Shown here one piece after another: positions 32,898 through 40,944 of a stretch of DNA of 64,000 nt. Origin of the DNA: QHCA01 sp003244095 (lineage in GTDB: Bacteria > Actinomycetota > Actinomycetes > Mycobacteriales > QHCA01); contig JBBQNN010000004.1 in assembly GCA_038329965.1 (NCBI GenBank), positions 1 to 64,000 of the forward strand, given 5' to 3'. Under the pieces are notes generated by a model. It ran no database searches. It had not been told where the DNA came from and saw only the letters and a list, made by a program, of their open reading frames with translations. The position numbers and the translations under genes are program-made. The stretch's first letter is position 1. Each line of letters starts with the position of its first letter.

Positions 32898-33400
32898 GGT
32901 CCCTCCCTCACGAGTCCGGGAAGCAGCGGGGAGTTGCGCAACGTGGCGAGGGCACGCGAGGTCTGGCTCTTGACCGTGCCCACCGAGCAGCCGAGCACGT
33001 CGGCGGCCTGCGCCTCGGTGTAGTCGTCGAAGTACCGCAGCACGACGACGGCCCGCTGCCCCGTCGGCAGGCTCGCCAGCATCCGGCGGACCCCCTCGCG
33101 CAGGTCGGCCGCATCGGTCGGGTCGACCGGATCGGGGAGGTCGGGCAGGTCGGCCGAAGGCCGCTCGCCGCGCCAGTGCCGCCGCCACCAGCTCACATAC
33201 GTCGTGTACATCACCCGGCGCACGTACGCCTCCGGGCTGTCGGCCCGCTGCACCCGGTCCCAGTGCAGCCAGGCCTTCATGAGCGCGGCCTGCAGCAGGT
33301 CCTCGGCAGCGTGCGCATCGCCGGTGAGCAGCCAGGCCGACCGGGACAGGGCAGCGCCTCGACCAGCCACGAACTCGCGGAACCCGATCGGCTCGCCCAC
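32894..33400 (-). CDS. SigE-family ECF RNA polymerase sigma factor
   Basis: This 168-residue ECF sigma factor of the actinobacterial SigE family begins MGEPIGFREFVAGRGAALSR. Region 2 has GDAHAAEDLLQAALMKAWLH and AYVRRVMYTTYVSWWRR. Region 4 has LPTGQRAVVVLRYFDDYTEA and VLGCSVGTVKSQTSRALATL (helix-turn-helix). Such factors direct RNA polymerase to small stress regulons. The downstream membrane protein overlaps by four bases and is the probable regulator. Confidence 0.92.
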   Translation of the reverse strand: MGEPIGFREFVAGRGAALSRSAWLLTGDAHAAEDLLQAALMKAWLHWDRVQRADSPEAYVRRVMYTTYVSWWRRHWRGERPSADLPDLPDPVDPTDAADLREGVRRMLASLPTGQRAVVVLRYFDDYTEAQAADVLGCSVGTVKSQTSRALATLRNSPLLPGLVREGP

Positions 33401-33469
33401 ATCTCATCCTCCCAGCGCACCGCTCCTGCCCGGGTGACGCCCTGGCGGGTGGCAAAGGTTGTCGCCGGC

Positions 33470-33513
33470 GCTAGCTGTGCCGCTTGCAATTGCTAGCACT
33501 CGGTCGTACGGTC
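33470..33513 (+). promoter_or_regulatory. Putative promoter with paired GCTAGC boxes
   Basis: The palindromic hexamer GCTAGC occurs at 33470-33475 and 33492-33497, about two helical turns apart. TTGCAA at 33485 could be a -35 box, with a -10 near GTACGGT just before ATG 33519, giving a very short leader. The second box reads TTGCTAGCACTC, partly like a heat-shock half-site, but no opposite half is present. Confidence 0.35.
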
Positions 33514-33518
33514 GGGAC

Positions 33519-34007
33519 ATGCAACCGCTCAGAAACCTCGGAGGTTACATCCGCGAGCAGCGGCACAGCTCGCAGATCTCCTTGCGGCAGTTGGCGTTGG
33601 CGGCGGGGGTCAGCAACCCCTACCTGTCGCAGATCGAGCGTGGGCTGCGCAAGCCCAGTGCCGAGATCCTGCAGCAGATCGCCAAGGCGCTGAGGATCTC
33701 CGCCGAGGCGTTGTACGTCCAGGCCGGGATCCTCGACGAGCGGGTCAGCGGGAGTGAGGTCGCCGACGCGATCCACGCCGACCTCGGCCTCTCCGAGCGG
33801 CAGAAGCAGGTGCTGCTGGAGATCTACGACTCCTTCCGCAAGGAGAACGACGGGCAGCCGGTCAGCCAGGCGCCCGGACCCGCCAAGAAGGCCGCCAAGA
33901 AGGCCGCCAAGGCACCCGCCAAGAAGGCAGTCAAGAAGGTCGCCCCAAAGGCAGCCAGGGCGCCGGCCTCGAGCACGACCCCGAGTCGTCCGACCAACCC
34001 GAGCTAG
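33519..34007 (+). CDS. XRE-family regulator with lysine/alanine/proline-rich HBHA-like tail
   Basis: This 162-residue protein has a classic Cro/CI helix-turn-helix, residues 5-65: LRQLALAAGVSNPYLSQIER and KPSAEILQQIAKALRISAEA. A middle helical part, LGLSERQKQVLLEIYDSFRK, follows. The last ~50 residues are a basic repeat of KKAAKKAAKAPAKKAVKKVA type, resembling the C-terminus of mycobacterial heparin-binding haemagglutinin and of histone-like proteins. The next gene, 11 bp on, encodes an HBHA-like protein, so the pair is an operon. The tail may aid DNA binding; this is inference. Confidence 0.85.
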   Translation: MQPLRNLGGYIREQRHSSQISLRQLALAAGVSNPYLSQIERGLRKPSAEILQQIAKALRISAEALYVQAGILDERVSGSEVADAIHADLGLSERQKQVLLEIYDSFRKENDGQPVSQAPGPAKKAAKKAAKAPAKKAVKKVAPKAARAPASSTTPSRPTNPS

Positions 34008-34018
34008 GAGAGACAAAC

Positions 34019-34453
34019 ATGCCCAAGACCACCTCGATCACCCGCCCGCTGTACTTCGCCGCCGGTGCGACCGACCTCGCCGTGGAGAAACTGCGCGAGC
34101 TGCCGGCCGAGTACAAGCGGCTGCAGGAGCAGGCCAGGAAGCTCGACACCGCGACCCTGCGGGTCGCTGTCGAGGACTACTCCAACAAGGCGACCGGCAA
34201 GGCCTCCGAGGTCTACACCGACCTGGTCGGCCGCGGCACCAAGGTCGTCGAGAGCATCCGTAACCAGAAGGCCAGCCAGGTGCTCAGCGAGCGGCTGACC
34301 TTCACCCAGCGGCAGGCCAAGGCGACCGCGACGACGGCACGCAAGAGCGTGACGACGACCCGCACCCGGGCGAAGGCTACCGCCACCTCGGCCAAGAAGA
34401 CCGCCACGGCCGCGTCCGACGCCGCGTCTGCTGCCGCCGACAAGGTCGGCTGA
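34019..34453 (+). CDS. Heparin-binding haemagglutinin (HBHA)-like helical protein
   Basis: This 144-residue protein starts MPKTTSITRPLYFAAGATDL, with AGGAGAG upstream of ATG 34019. It is almost entirely helical and coiled-coil-like (LRELPAEYKRLQEQARKLDT, DLVGRGTKVVESIRNQKASQ). Its C-terminus is Ala/Thr/Lys-rich (TRTRAKATATSAKKTATAAS) in place of the lysine-proline repeats of mycobacterial HBHA. In mycobacteria HBHA is a surface adhesin also found on lipid inclusions; in non-pathogens the role is unclear. It follows an XRE regulator and is closed by a strong terminator. Confidence 0.8.
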   Translation: MPKTTSITRPLYFAAGATDLAVEKLRELPAEYKRLQEQARKLDTATLRVAVEDYSNKATGKASEVYTDLVGRGTKVVESIRNQKASQVLSERLTFTQRQAKATATTARKSVTTTRTRAKATATSAKKTATAASDAASAAADKVG

Positions 34454-34486
34454 CCGCACGTCGGCTATCAGCAGGACCACCCGCGA

Positions 34487-34526
34487 CAGGCCCCCGGCCG
34501 ATCTCCACGATTTCGCCGGGGGCCTG
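34487..34526 (+). terminator. Intrinsic terminator-like hairpin after the HBHA-like gene
   Basis: CAGGCCCCCGGC at 34487-34498 pairs perfectly over 12 bases with GCCGGGGGCCTG at 34515-34526, leaving a 16-nt loop. There is no long U-tract, as usual for high-GC actinobacteria. It separates the XRE/HBHA operon from the DUF2516 gene. Confidence 0.75.
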
Positions 34527-34557
34527 CGTCGTTGCCGCCGCCACGTACTCTGCGTTC

Positions 34558-34884
34558 ATGGTTCTCGTCCACCTCGACAGCCTCGTTACCGCGGCGTTGC
34601 AGCTTGCCGCCCTGCTGCTGCAGGGCGTTGCCTTCGTCAACTGCCTGATCCAGCCCGCCGACGCCTTCAAAGTGGCCGACAAGTGGAGCAAGCCGGGCTG
34701 GGCGATCCTGACCCTGGTAGCCCTCCTGCTGGTGCAGGCTCCCTTGTTCGGCGGGCTCCTCAGCCTGTTCGGCATCGGCGGGATCATCGCGTCGCTGGTA
34801 TATCTTCTCGACGTCCGGCCGGCTGTACGGGAAATCTCCCGCGGTCGGGGCGGATCAAGTGGACGAAACACCGGACGCTGGTAA
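34558..34884 (+). CDS. DUF2516 membrane protein
   Basis: This 108-residue protein has three hydrophobic segments, around residues 8-28, 47-62 and 64-82, and the DUF2516 motif FVNCLIQPADAFKVADKWSK between the first two. The family is small, actinobacteria-specific and of unknown function. It often sits beside the XRE/HBHA-type genes, as here. ATG 34558 lies shortly after the terminator hairpin, so it probably has its own promoter. The C-terminus is basic (RGRGGSSGRNTGRW). Confidence 0.85.
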   Translation: MVLVHLDSLVTAALQLAALLLQGVAFVNCLIQPADAFKVADKWSKPGWAILTLVALLLVQAPLFGGLLSLFGIGGIIASLVYLLDVRPAVREISRGRGGSSGRNTGRW

Positions 34885-34908
34885 ATCCGCGGCGGTAACG
34901 TGCGCCGC

Positions 34909-35640
34909 ATGAACGGTGAGAGGCACGGCCGGACCCATCGACTGGAGTTGGCCGACCCCACGCTGCGCGAGTGGAATGCCACCGTCCTCGATACTGGCCC
35001 CGAGGGGATCGTGCTCGACCGGTCGGCCTTCTATCCCGGCGGCGGCGGGCAGCCACCCGACAACGGTGTGCTGCTCTGGGGTGGCGTGCAGACCCGGATC
35101 GTCGGTGTCCGGCGCGGCGACGACCTGATCCTGCAGCCACATCCCGACGATCCGCTGCCCGGCGTCGGTTCGCTGGTCCGCGGCGCGGTGGCGGACGAGC
35201 GACGCACCGCCCTGATGCGCACGCACTCCGGCTTGCACCTGCTGGCCGGTGTGGTGTTCCGCGACTTCGGCGCCCTGGTCACCGGCGGCAACATGGAACC
35301 GCTGACCGCGCGGATGGACTTCGACCTGCCCGACATCCCGGCCGACTTCAAGCAGCGGATGGAGGACGCCTGCAACATCGAGGTCTCCGCCGACCGGCGC
35401 ATCGACATCCGCGTACTGCCCCGTGACGACGCCCTGCGGATCCCGGACATCATCCGTACGGCGACCAATCTCCTGCCGCCGGACCTGTCGGAGGTACGGA
35501 TCGTCGACATCGTGGGCCTGGACACCCAGGCCGACGGGGGCACCCACGTCGCCTCGACGAAGCAGATCGGCCGCTTCGAGGTGCTCAAGGTCGAGAACAA
35601 GGGAAAGGCCAACCGGCGGCTGCGGATCCGCCTCGCCTGA
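34909..35640 (+). CDS. Alanyl-tRNA editing protein (AlaX-like)
   Basis: This 243-residue protein corresponds to the free-standing editing domain of alanyl-tRNA synthetase. It hydrolyses mischarged Ser- or Gly-tRNA(Ala). Features are FYPGGGGQPPDNG near residues 43-55, the zinc-site RTHSGLHLLAGVV (HxxxH), and a second zinc motif region LDTQADGGTHVASTKQIG. The expected cysteine of the CxxxH motif appears as Asp (QADGGTH). ATG 34909 is taken as start; an ATG three codons upstream is possible. The gene stands alone just after DUF2516. Confidence 0.88.
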   Translation: MNGERHGRTHRLELADPTLREWNATVLDTGPEGIVLDRSAFYPGGGGQPPDNGVLLWGGVQTRIVGVRRGDDLILQPHPDDPLPGVGSLVRGAVADERRTALMRTHSGLHLLAGVVFRDFGALVTGGNMEPLTARMDFDLPDIPADFKQRMEDACNIEVSADRRIDIRVLPRDDALRIPDIIRTATNLLPPDLSEVRIVDIVGLDTQADGGTHVASTKQIGRFEVLKVENKGKANRRLRIRLA

Positions 35641-35713
35641 CCGGCACAACTCCCACACGCGACCCTTGCTGGATCACCACCGGCGCCGGTGCGAGTGGTC
35701 GTAGCATCACCGT

Positions 35714-36307
35714 ATGCAGTCGCGTCCCGGGTGGCGGGTGTGGGGCGACCTGATCCTGGCGGCCATCGGGCTGGGCAGCGTCGGGATGGTCGCCGTGGGG
35801 GTCAGCGGACTGGTGGCGGAGGCCCTCGGTGCGATCTTCGGCCGAGGCTTCGTGGCCGGCGATCCCAGCGGGGTGACCTACACCAAGGCGCGCTGCGACT
35901 ACCTCCTGGAGTACGCGCCCGGCGCCCACAACTGCGCCGAGGCGGCGACCGCGCATCACTTCGGTGAGGTGGTCGAATATCGGGTGGCGGCCGGTGTGCT
36001 GGGCCTGATCGGGCTCGGGGTCTGGCTGCTGCTGCGCCGGCGTACCCCCCGGGCCGGCGTGCTCCCCGAGGGGTTCACGTCGACCGTCGCGACCGCGCTG
36101 TTCACCGTCGCCGCTGCCGGCCTGCTGCTGGAGTCGGTCGACATGACTGCCGTCGGGGGTGAGAGCAGCGGGGTGGGAGCGCTGCTGAGCGGGGGCCTGG
36201 TCGCCGCCGTGGCCGCGGTGGGGTTCGTCGGCCTCCTCCCATCCCCCGGGTGTAGTCCTCGGGGTCGACTTCGCGGCGGTACAGCGCGATCATCTGGTCG
36301 TGCTTAG
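35714..36307 (+). CDS. Four-helix membrane protein, possibly with altered C-terminus
   Basis: This 197-residue protein has hydrophobic segments at roughly 12-38, 88-108, 117-137 and 152-174. An extracytoplasmic loop, YTKARCDYLLEYAPGAHNCA, carries two cysteines. I do not recognise the family. After the last helix the sequence becomes PSPGCSPRGRLRGGTARSSG, which is antisense to a minus-strand frame that looks coding (36235-36311). The natural C-terminus may therefore have been replaced by rearrangement. No operon partner is evident. Confidence 0.6.
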   Translation: MQSRPGWRVWGDLILAAIGLGSVGMVAVGVSGLVAEALGAIFGRGFVAGDPSGVTYTKARCDYLLEYAPGAHNCAEAATAHHFGEVVEYRVAAGVLGLIGLGVWLLLRRRTPRAGVLPEGFTSTVATALFTVAAAGLLLESVDMTAVGGESSGVGALLSGGLVAAVAAVGFVGLLPSPGCSPRGRLRGGTARSSGRA

Positions 36308-36311
36308 CCAT
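36235..36311 (-). pseudogene. Start of an unidentified small gene, truncated
   Basis: ATG 36311 follows GAAGG at about ten bases and encodes MAKHDQMIALYRREVDPEDY and then TRGMGG, which looks like a genuine polar protein N-terminus. After about 26 codons the frame turns into the complement of the overlapping membrane-protein gene. The family is not recognised; the rest appears lost. Confidence 0.3.
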
Positions 36312-36408
36312 CTCGGTACTGCCTTCGCCGGAGCCAGGACAACTCCGTGTCCGGTCGGTCGTTCTTCAGTCATGACGACCCCACCAGCGCCTAGGGCACG
36401 GTAGATCC

Positions 36409-36951
36409 ATGCGGATCACGTTGGTGCGCGGCGACATAACCGACCAGGAGGTCGACGCTGTCGTCAACGCTGCCAACTCGTCGCTCCTCGGCGGAGGCGG
36501 CGTCGACGGCGCGATCCACGATCGGGGCGGCCCGGCCATCTTGGCGGCCTGCAAGGCGCTGCGCCGGACCGGTTATGTCGACGGCCTGCCCACCGGGCAG
36601 GCGGTGGCCACGACCGGCGGTGACCTGCCGGCCAAGTGGGTGATCCACACGGTCGGGCCGGTCTACTCCCCGCCGCTGGACCGCACCCACCTGCTCCGGT
36701 CGAGCTACCGCGAGTCGCTGCGGGTGGCCGGCGAGCTCGGGGCGCGGACCGTCGCGTTCCCGGCCGTCTCGGCGGGGGTCTACCGCTGGCCGATCGCCGA
36801 CGCGGCCCGCCAGGCGGTGACCGCGATCCGGCAGGCGCCGCCCACGACGGTCGAGGAGGTGCGCATCGTGGCGTTCAGCGACGAGGTGTACGAGGCCTTC
36901 CAGCGGGCCCTCGCCGACGGCGGCGGCGTACGGGTCTCAGCCGACGACTAG
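36409..36951 (+). CDS. Macrodomain protein, O-acetyl-ADP-ribose deacetylase type
   Basis: This 180-residue single macrodomain starts MRITLVRGDITDQEVDAVVN. The hallmark motifs of the MacroD/YmdB class are present: VNAANSSLLGGGGVDGAIH (catalytic Asn and the glycine loop), WVIHTVGPVY, and FPAVSAGVYRWPIADAA for the distal ribose loop. It removes ADP-ribose or hydrolyses O-acetyl-ADP-ribose. It converges with the mycothiol-dependent isomerase gene; the last 15 bp overlap. Confidence 0.93.
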   Translation: MRITLVRGDITDQEVDAVVNAANSSLLGGGGVDGAIHDRGGPAILAACKALRRTGYVDGLPTGQAVATTGGDLPAKWVIHTVGPVYSPPLDRTHLLRSSYRESLRVAGELGARTVAFPAVSAGVYRWPIADAARQAVTAIRQAPPTTVEEVRIVAFSDEVYEAFQRALADGGGVRVSADD

Positions 36952-37692
36952 GGCCTCGAAGCGGTCCGGGTCGCCGTCGATGGCCAGGGCGTCCAGGGTG
37001 CGGCGCCCCCACAGGGCCAGCAGGAGGTCCGAGGCGCTGCCGCCGACGCCGGTCTGCGCCTCCGCGCCGTCCTCGATCAGCGCGCTCTCGTCGAGGACCA
37101 TGACGCCCTCCTCGCGCAACCGGACCAGCCAGGTACGGCCGGCGTCGGTCGCGGTCACCCGTACCAGACCCTGCGCGCCGTTGTCCGTCACGCCGCGGCC
37201 ACCCGGCAGCCAGGTGTCGAGCACCTCGCTGATGCCGTCCACGGCCCACTCGACCTGCACCGGATCGGCCACGCCGGCGGCCATCTGGGCGTCCCACCGG
37301 TGTACCGCGGTCTCGTGTGCCATGCGGCGCGGCCAGAACGCGGCGACGTCGGGCTGGGTCGACCAGTTCCAGGCCGGTGCCCCGGGATCGATCGCCTCCA
37401 GCGTGGCGAGCAGGCCGGCGAAGGCGGCGTCGAACCACCCGAGCACGTCGGTGTCGTCCGGGCCGAGGCCTGATCGGTCTCCCGGGGCGTCGCCGGCCGC
37501 GATCGTCCGCGACACCCAGACGTAGACCTTGCCGAGGTGGACGACCAGGTCGCGCACGCTCCAGCCCGGGCAGGGCGGCACCGGCAAGTCAAGATCGAGG
37601 GCGCCGGCCGCTGCGCGGAGCGCCCGCCCCTCGGCCCGCACCTCGCTGAGCCAGAAGTCCTTGGACACGCTGTCCGTCTGCTCCATGGTCAT
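36937..37692 (-). CDS. Maleylpyruvate isomerase-family mycothiol-dependent enzyme
   Basis: This 251-residue member of the DinB/MDMPI superfamily has the N-terminal four-helix bundle motifs PPCPGWSVRDLVVHLGKVYV (first metal His) and MAHETAVHRWDAQMAAG (second His), and a C-terminal MDMPI_C-like domain, DAGRTWLVRLREEGV...GSASDLLLALWGR. Characterised relatives isomerise maleylpyruvate with mycothiol; most are of unknown substrate. ATG 37692 or the ATG two codons later could be the start. It is divergent from murB. Confidence 0.88.
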   Translation of the reverse strand: MTMEQTDSVSKDFWLSEVRAEGRALRAAAGALDLDLPVPPCPGWSVRDLVVHLGKVYVWVSRTIAAGDAPGDRSGLGPDDTDVLGWFDAAFAGLLATLEAIDPGAPAWNWSTQPDVAAFWPRRMAHETAVHRWDAQMAAGVADPVQVEWAVDGISEVLDTWLPGGRGVTDNGAQGLVRVTATDAGRTWLVRLREEGVMVLDESALIEDGAEAQTGVGGSASDLLLALWGRRTLDALAIDGDPDRFEALVVG

Positions 37693-37725
37693 AGCCTAGA
37701 GTCGCCCGGCCTAGAGTTGGAGCCC

Positions 37726-38772
37726 GTGCAAGGCGAGCCGCAGGTGCCGATCGCGCCCCTGACGACCCTGCGCCTGGGTGGGCCGGCCCGCCGGCTGGTC
37801 ACGGTGACGTCGGCGCGGGACCTCGTGGCGGCTGTGGCCGACGCCGACGCGCAGGCCGAGCCGGTCCTGGTCCTGGCCGGTGGCAGCAACGTGGTGATCG
37901 CCGACGAGGGTTTCGCGGGGACCGTGGTGCTGGTCCGGACCTCGGGAGTCGCCATGCTGCGCGACGGCACCGGTGCGGTCCGGCTGACCGTGCAGGCCGG
38001 CGAGCCGTGGGACGCGGTCGTGGCACGCTGCGTGGCGGACGGGTTGTCCGGGATCGAGGCCCTGTCCGGGATCCCCGGGTCGGTCGGCGGCACCCCGATC
38101 CAGAACGTCGGCGCGTACGGCCAGGAGGTCGCCGAGACGATCACGTCGGTACGGGTGTACGACCGGGTCGCCGGATCGGTAGTGGTGCTGTCGAATGCCG
38201 AGTGCGGGTTCGCCTACCGGCAGAGCGCGTTGAAGGGCAACGACCGCTACGTCGTCCTCGACGTGAGCTTCGCCCTGACGCCGGAGCGGCACGGCCGGGC
38301 GCTGCGGTACGCCGAGCTGGCCTCGGCCCTCGACGAGGAGATCGGCGGGCGGGCCTTGCTGGCGGACGTGCGAGAGGCCGTGCTGGCGTTGCGGCGGCGC
38401 AAGGGCATGGTGCTCGACCCCGCCGACCGGGACACGTTCAGCGCGGGCTCGTTCTTCACCAACCCGATCCTGTCTGCCGCGGAGTTCGCGGCGGTCGCGG
38501 GTGCCGACGGAGCCCGGCCGCCGAGCTGGCCGGCGGGTGCCGGACGGGTCAAGACCTCCGCGGCCTGGCTGATCGAGCGGGCCGGGTTCGGCCGCGGATA
38601 CGGCCACGGCCCGGTCGGCATCTCCACCAAGCACACCCTCGCCCTGACCAACCGGGGCGGTGCCACGACGGCGGACCTGCTGGCGCTGGCCCGCGAAGTC
38701 CGCGACGGGGTACGCGCGGCCTTCGGCGTCGAGCTGGCGGCCGAGCCGACCCTGATCGGCACGCAGCTGTAG
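37726..38772 (+). CDS. murB: UDP-N-acetylenolpyruvoylglucosamine reductase MurB
   Basis: This 348-residue protein has a GTG start at 37726. FAD-binding motifs include PLTTLRLGGPARRLV, VLAGGSNVVIADEGF, SGIPGSVGGTPIQNVGAYGQ, and the FAYRQSALKG stretch. The catalytic serine lies in FSAGSFFTNP, and the C-terminal KTSAAWLIERAGFGRGYGHG contains the remaining active-site region. It catalyses the second step of peptidoglycan precursor synthesis, reducing UDP-GlcNAc-enolpyruvate with NADPH. It looks monocistronic, converging with an SDR gene after 16 bp. Confidence 0.96.
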   Translation: MQGEPQVPIAPLTTLRLGGPARRLVTVTSARDLVAAVADADAQAEPVLVLAGGSNVVIADEGFAGTVVLVRTSGVAMLRDGTGAVRLTVQAGEPWDAVVARCVADGLSGIEALSGIPGSVGGTPIQNVGAYGQEVAETITSVRVYDRVAGSVVVLSNAECGFAYRQSALKGNDRYVVLDVSFALTPERHGRALRYAELASALDEEIGGRALLADVREAVLALRRRKGMVLDPADRDTFSAGSFFTNPILSAAEFAAVAGADGARPPSWPAGAGRVKTSAAWLIERAGFGRGYGHGPVGISTKHTLALTNRGGATTADLLALAREVRDGVRAAFGVELAAEPTLIGTQL

Positions 38773-38788
38773 ACCCTCCCGGCGGGCC

Positions 38789-39535
38789 CTATGCGTCGCG
38801 GGCGACCCGGGTGGCGGTGGCCTGGGCGCGCGGCTTGACGTCGATGCGGTCGATGTTGACGTGTTCGGGCCGGGTGACCGCCCAGGCGATGCAGTCGGCG
38901 ACGTCGGCGGCGACGAGGGGCTGCAGGCCCTCGTACACCGAGCTCGCCCGCTCCTCGTCACCGTCGAACCGCACGAGGGAGAACTCCGTCTCGACCAAAC
39001 CCGGGCACACCTCCGTGACCCGGATCGGCTGGCCGAGCAACTCCAGGCGCAGGGTGAGCAGCAACGCGTTCTGCGCGTGCTTGGCCGCGGTGTAGCCGCC
39101 CCCGCCGTCATAGGCCTCGTGGCCGGCCACCGAGTTGATGCTGACGATGTGGCCATTCCCGCTGGCGAGGAGGGCCGGCAGCAGGGCCTTGGTCACCAGC
39201 ATGGTGCCGAGGACGTTGACCTCGTACATCCACCGCCAGTGCTCCGCGTCGGCTTCGGCGATGGGCGCGAGGCCCCGGGCGCCGCCGGCGTTGTTGACCA
39301 GGACGGCGCAGACGGGTACGGCCGCCGCCAGCGCCGCCACCGATTCGGGTTCGCGGACGTCGAGGGTGACCGCCGTGCCGCCGATCTCCGCGACCAGGGC
39401 GTCGAGCCGGTCCCGCCGCCGGGCGGCTGCCACGACGGAGAACCCTTCAGCGGCAAGCCGACGGGCCGTGGCCTCGCCGATCCCGCTGCTCGCGCCGGTG
39501 ACGACGGCGACCGGCTTGCGTACAGAGTCGTCCAT
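38789..39535 (-). CDS. SDR-family NAD(P)-dependent oxidoreductase
   Basis: This is a 248-residue classical short-chain dehydrogenase. The cofactor motif TGASSGIG is at about residues 13-20, LDVRE at 57-61, and the NNAG motif at about 79. The catalytic Ser is in HIVSINSVAGHE, and the YTAAK active-site pair is near residue 150. An arginine-rich segment after beta-2 (AARRRDRLD) favours NADP. The substrate is unknown. It is divergent from mshA. Confidence 0.92.
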   Translation of the reverse strand: MDDSVRKPVAVVTGASSGIGEATARRLAAEGFSVVAAARRRDRLDALVAEIGGTAVTLDVREPESVAALAAAVPVCAVLVNNAGGARGLAPIAEADAEHWRWMYEVNVLGTMLVTKALLPALLASGNGHIVSINSVAGHEAYDGGGGYTAAKHAQNALLLTLRLELLGQPIRVTEVCPGLVETEFSLVRFDGDEERASSVYEGLQPLVAADVADCIAWAVTRPEHVNIDRIDVKPRAQATATRVARDA

Positions 39536-39626
39536 AAACGTTCATTCTGTCTGACGGCGGGAAGATCCCGGACGGTCGGGGGTGTTGGCACTAGTCAGGG
39601 GCGTGGCTGGACAGGGAGGTTCTAGC

Positions 39627-40937
39627 GTGGCGGTCCGAGCAGCTCGAAGACTCCCCCTCCCCTCGCTACCCCGGCGCATCGCCACCCTCTCGGTGCACAC
39701 CTCCCCCCTGGACCAGCCGGGCACCAGCGACGCGGGCGGCATGAACGTCTATGTCGTCGAGGTGTCCAAGCGGCTGGCCCGGATGGGCGTCGAGGTCGAG
39801 ATCTTCACCCGGGCGACGTCCAGCGACCTGCCGCCGGTGGTCGAGCTGATTCCCGGCGTGACGGTCCGGCATGTGACGGCGGGGCCGTACGAAGGCCTGG
39901 CGAAGAACGACCTGCCCGCGCAGCTGTGTGCCTTCACCAGTGCGGTGCTGCGGGCCGAGGCGCTGCACGAGCCGGGGTGGTACGACCTGATCTCCTCGCA
40001 CTACTGGCTGTCCGGCCAGGTCGGCTGGCTGGCCAAGGACCGGTGGGGAGTGCCGCTGGTGCACACCGCGCACACCCTGGCCAAGGTCAAGAACTCTCTG
40101 CTCGCCGAGGGCGACGCCCCCGAGCCACTGGCCCGGCTGATCGGCGAGGAGCAGGTGGTCGCCGAGGCCGACCGGCTGGTGGCCAACAGCGCGGGCGAGG
40201 CGCGGGCGCTGATCGAGCTGTACGACGCGCAGGTCGACCGGGTCGTCACGGTCGCGCCAGGGGTGGACCTGGAGCAGTTCCGGCCGGGCGAGGCATCGTC
40301 GGCGCGGACCCGACTCGGCATCGCACCCGACGCCGTCGTCCTGTCCTTCGTCGGGCGCATCCAGCCGCTCAAGGCGCCCGACGTGCTGCTGCGGGCCGCG
40401 GCCGCGCTGCTCGAACGCCAGCCGGCCCTGCGCAACCGGCTCGTCGTCCTCGTCTGCGGGGGCCCCAGCGGCAGCGGCCTCGACCACCCCGAGCACCTGT
40501 CCAAGCTGGCCTGCTCGCTCGGGCTCGCCGACGTCGTGCGCTTCATCCCGCCGGTGGACGCCGACCGGCTGGCCGGGATCTACCGCGCGTCGGACCTGGT
40601 CGTCGTACCGTCGTACAACGAATCGTTCGGGCTGGTGGCCCTGGAGGCACAGGCGTGCGGCACCCCGGTCGTCGCCGCGGCCGTCGGCGGGCTGCAGACC
40701 ACCGTGTCCGACGGCGCGAGCGGCCTGCTGGTCGCCGGGCACGACCCGGCCGACTACGCGGCGGCGATCGAGCGCATCGTCTCGGCCCCGGCCCTGCGCC
40801 AGACACTGTCCCTCGGTGCGGTCGAACACGCCGCCCAGTTCTCCTGGCAACGTACGGCCGAGCATCTGCTGGCGACCTACCGTGACGTGTTGGCCGAGAT
40901 GGCGCTGCCGGCCGGCGGCATCGCCTGCGCCCAGTGA
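39627..40937 (+). CDS. mshA: D-inositol-3-phosphate glycosyltransferase MshA
   Basis: This 436-residue GT4-type GT-B glycosyltransferase catalyses the first committed step of mycothiol synthesis, joining GlcNAc from UDP-GlcNAc to inositol-3-phosphate. Family motifs are ATLSVHTSPLDQPGTSDAGG and MNVYVVEVSKRLARMGVEVE at the N-terminus, HYWLSGQVGWLAKDRWGVPL, and the C-terminal VPSYNESFGLVALEAQACGT carrying the EX7E motif. GTG 39627 was chosen because GGGAGG lies seven bases before it. The downstream YbjN gene starts seven bases after the stop. Confidence 0.95.
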   Translation: MAVRAARRLPLPSLPRRIATLSVHTSPLDQPGTSDAGGMNVYVVEVSKRLARMGVEVEIFTRATSSDLPPVVELIPGVTVRHVTAGPYEGLAKNDLPAQLCAFTSAVLRAEALHEPGWYDLISSHYWLSGQVGWLAKDRWGVPLVHTAHTLAKVKNSLLAEGDAPEPLARLIGEEQVVAEADRLVANSAGEARALIELYDAQVDRVVTVAPGVDLEQFRPGEASSARTRLGIAPDAVVLSFVGRIQPLKAPDVLLRAAAALLERQPALRNRLVVLVCGGPSGSGLDHPEHLSKLACSLGLADVVRFIPPVDADRLAGIYRASDLVVVPSYNESFGLVALEAQACGTPVVAAAVGGLQTTVSDGASGLLVAGHDPADYAAAIERIVSAPALRQTLSLGAVEHAAQFSWQRTAEHLLATYRDVLAEMALPAGGIACAQ

Positions 40938-40944
40938 CTCGCCA

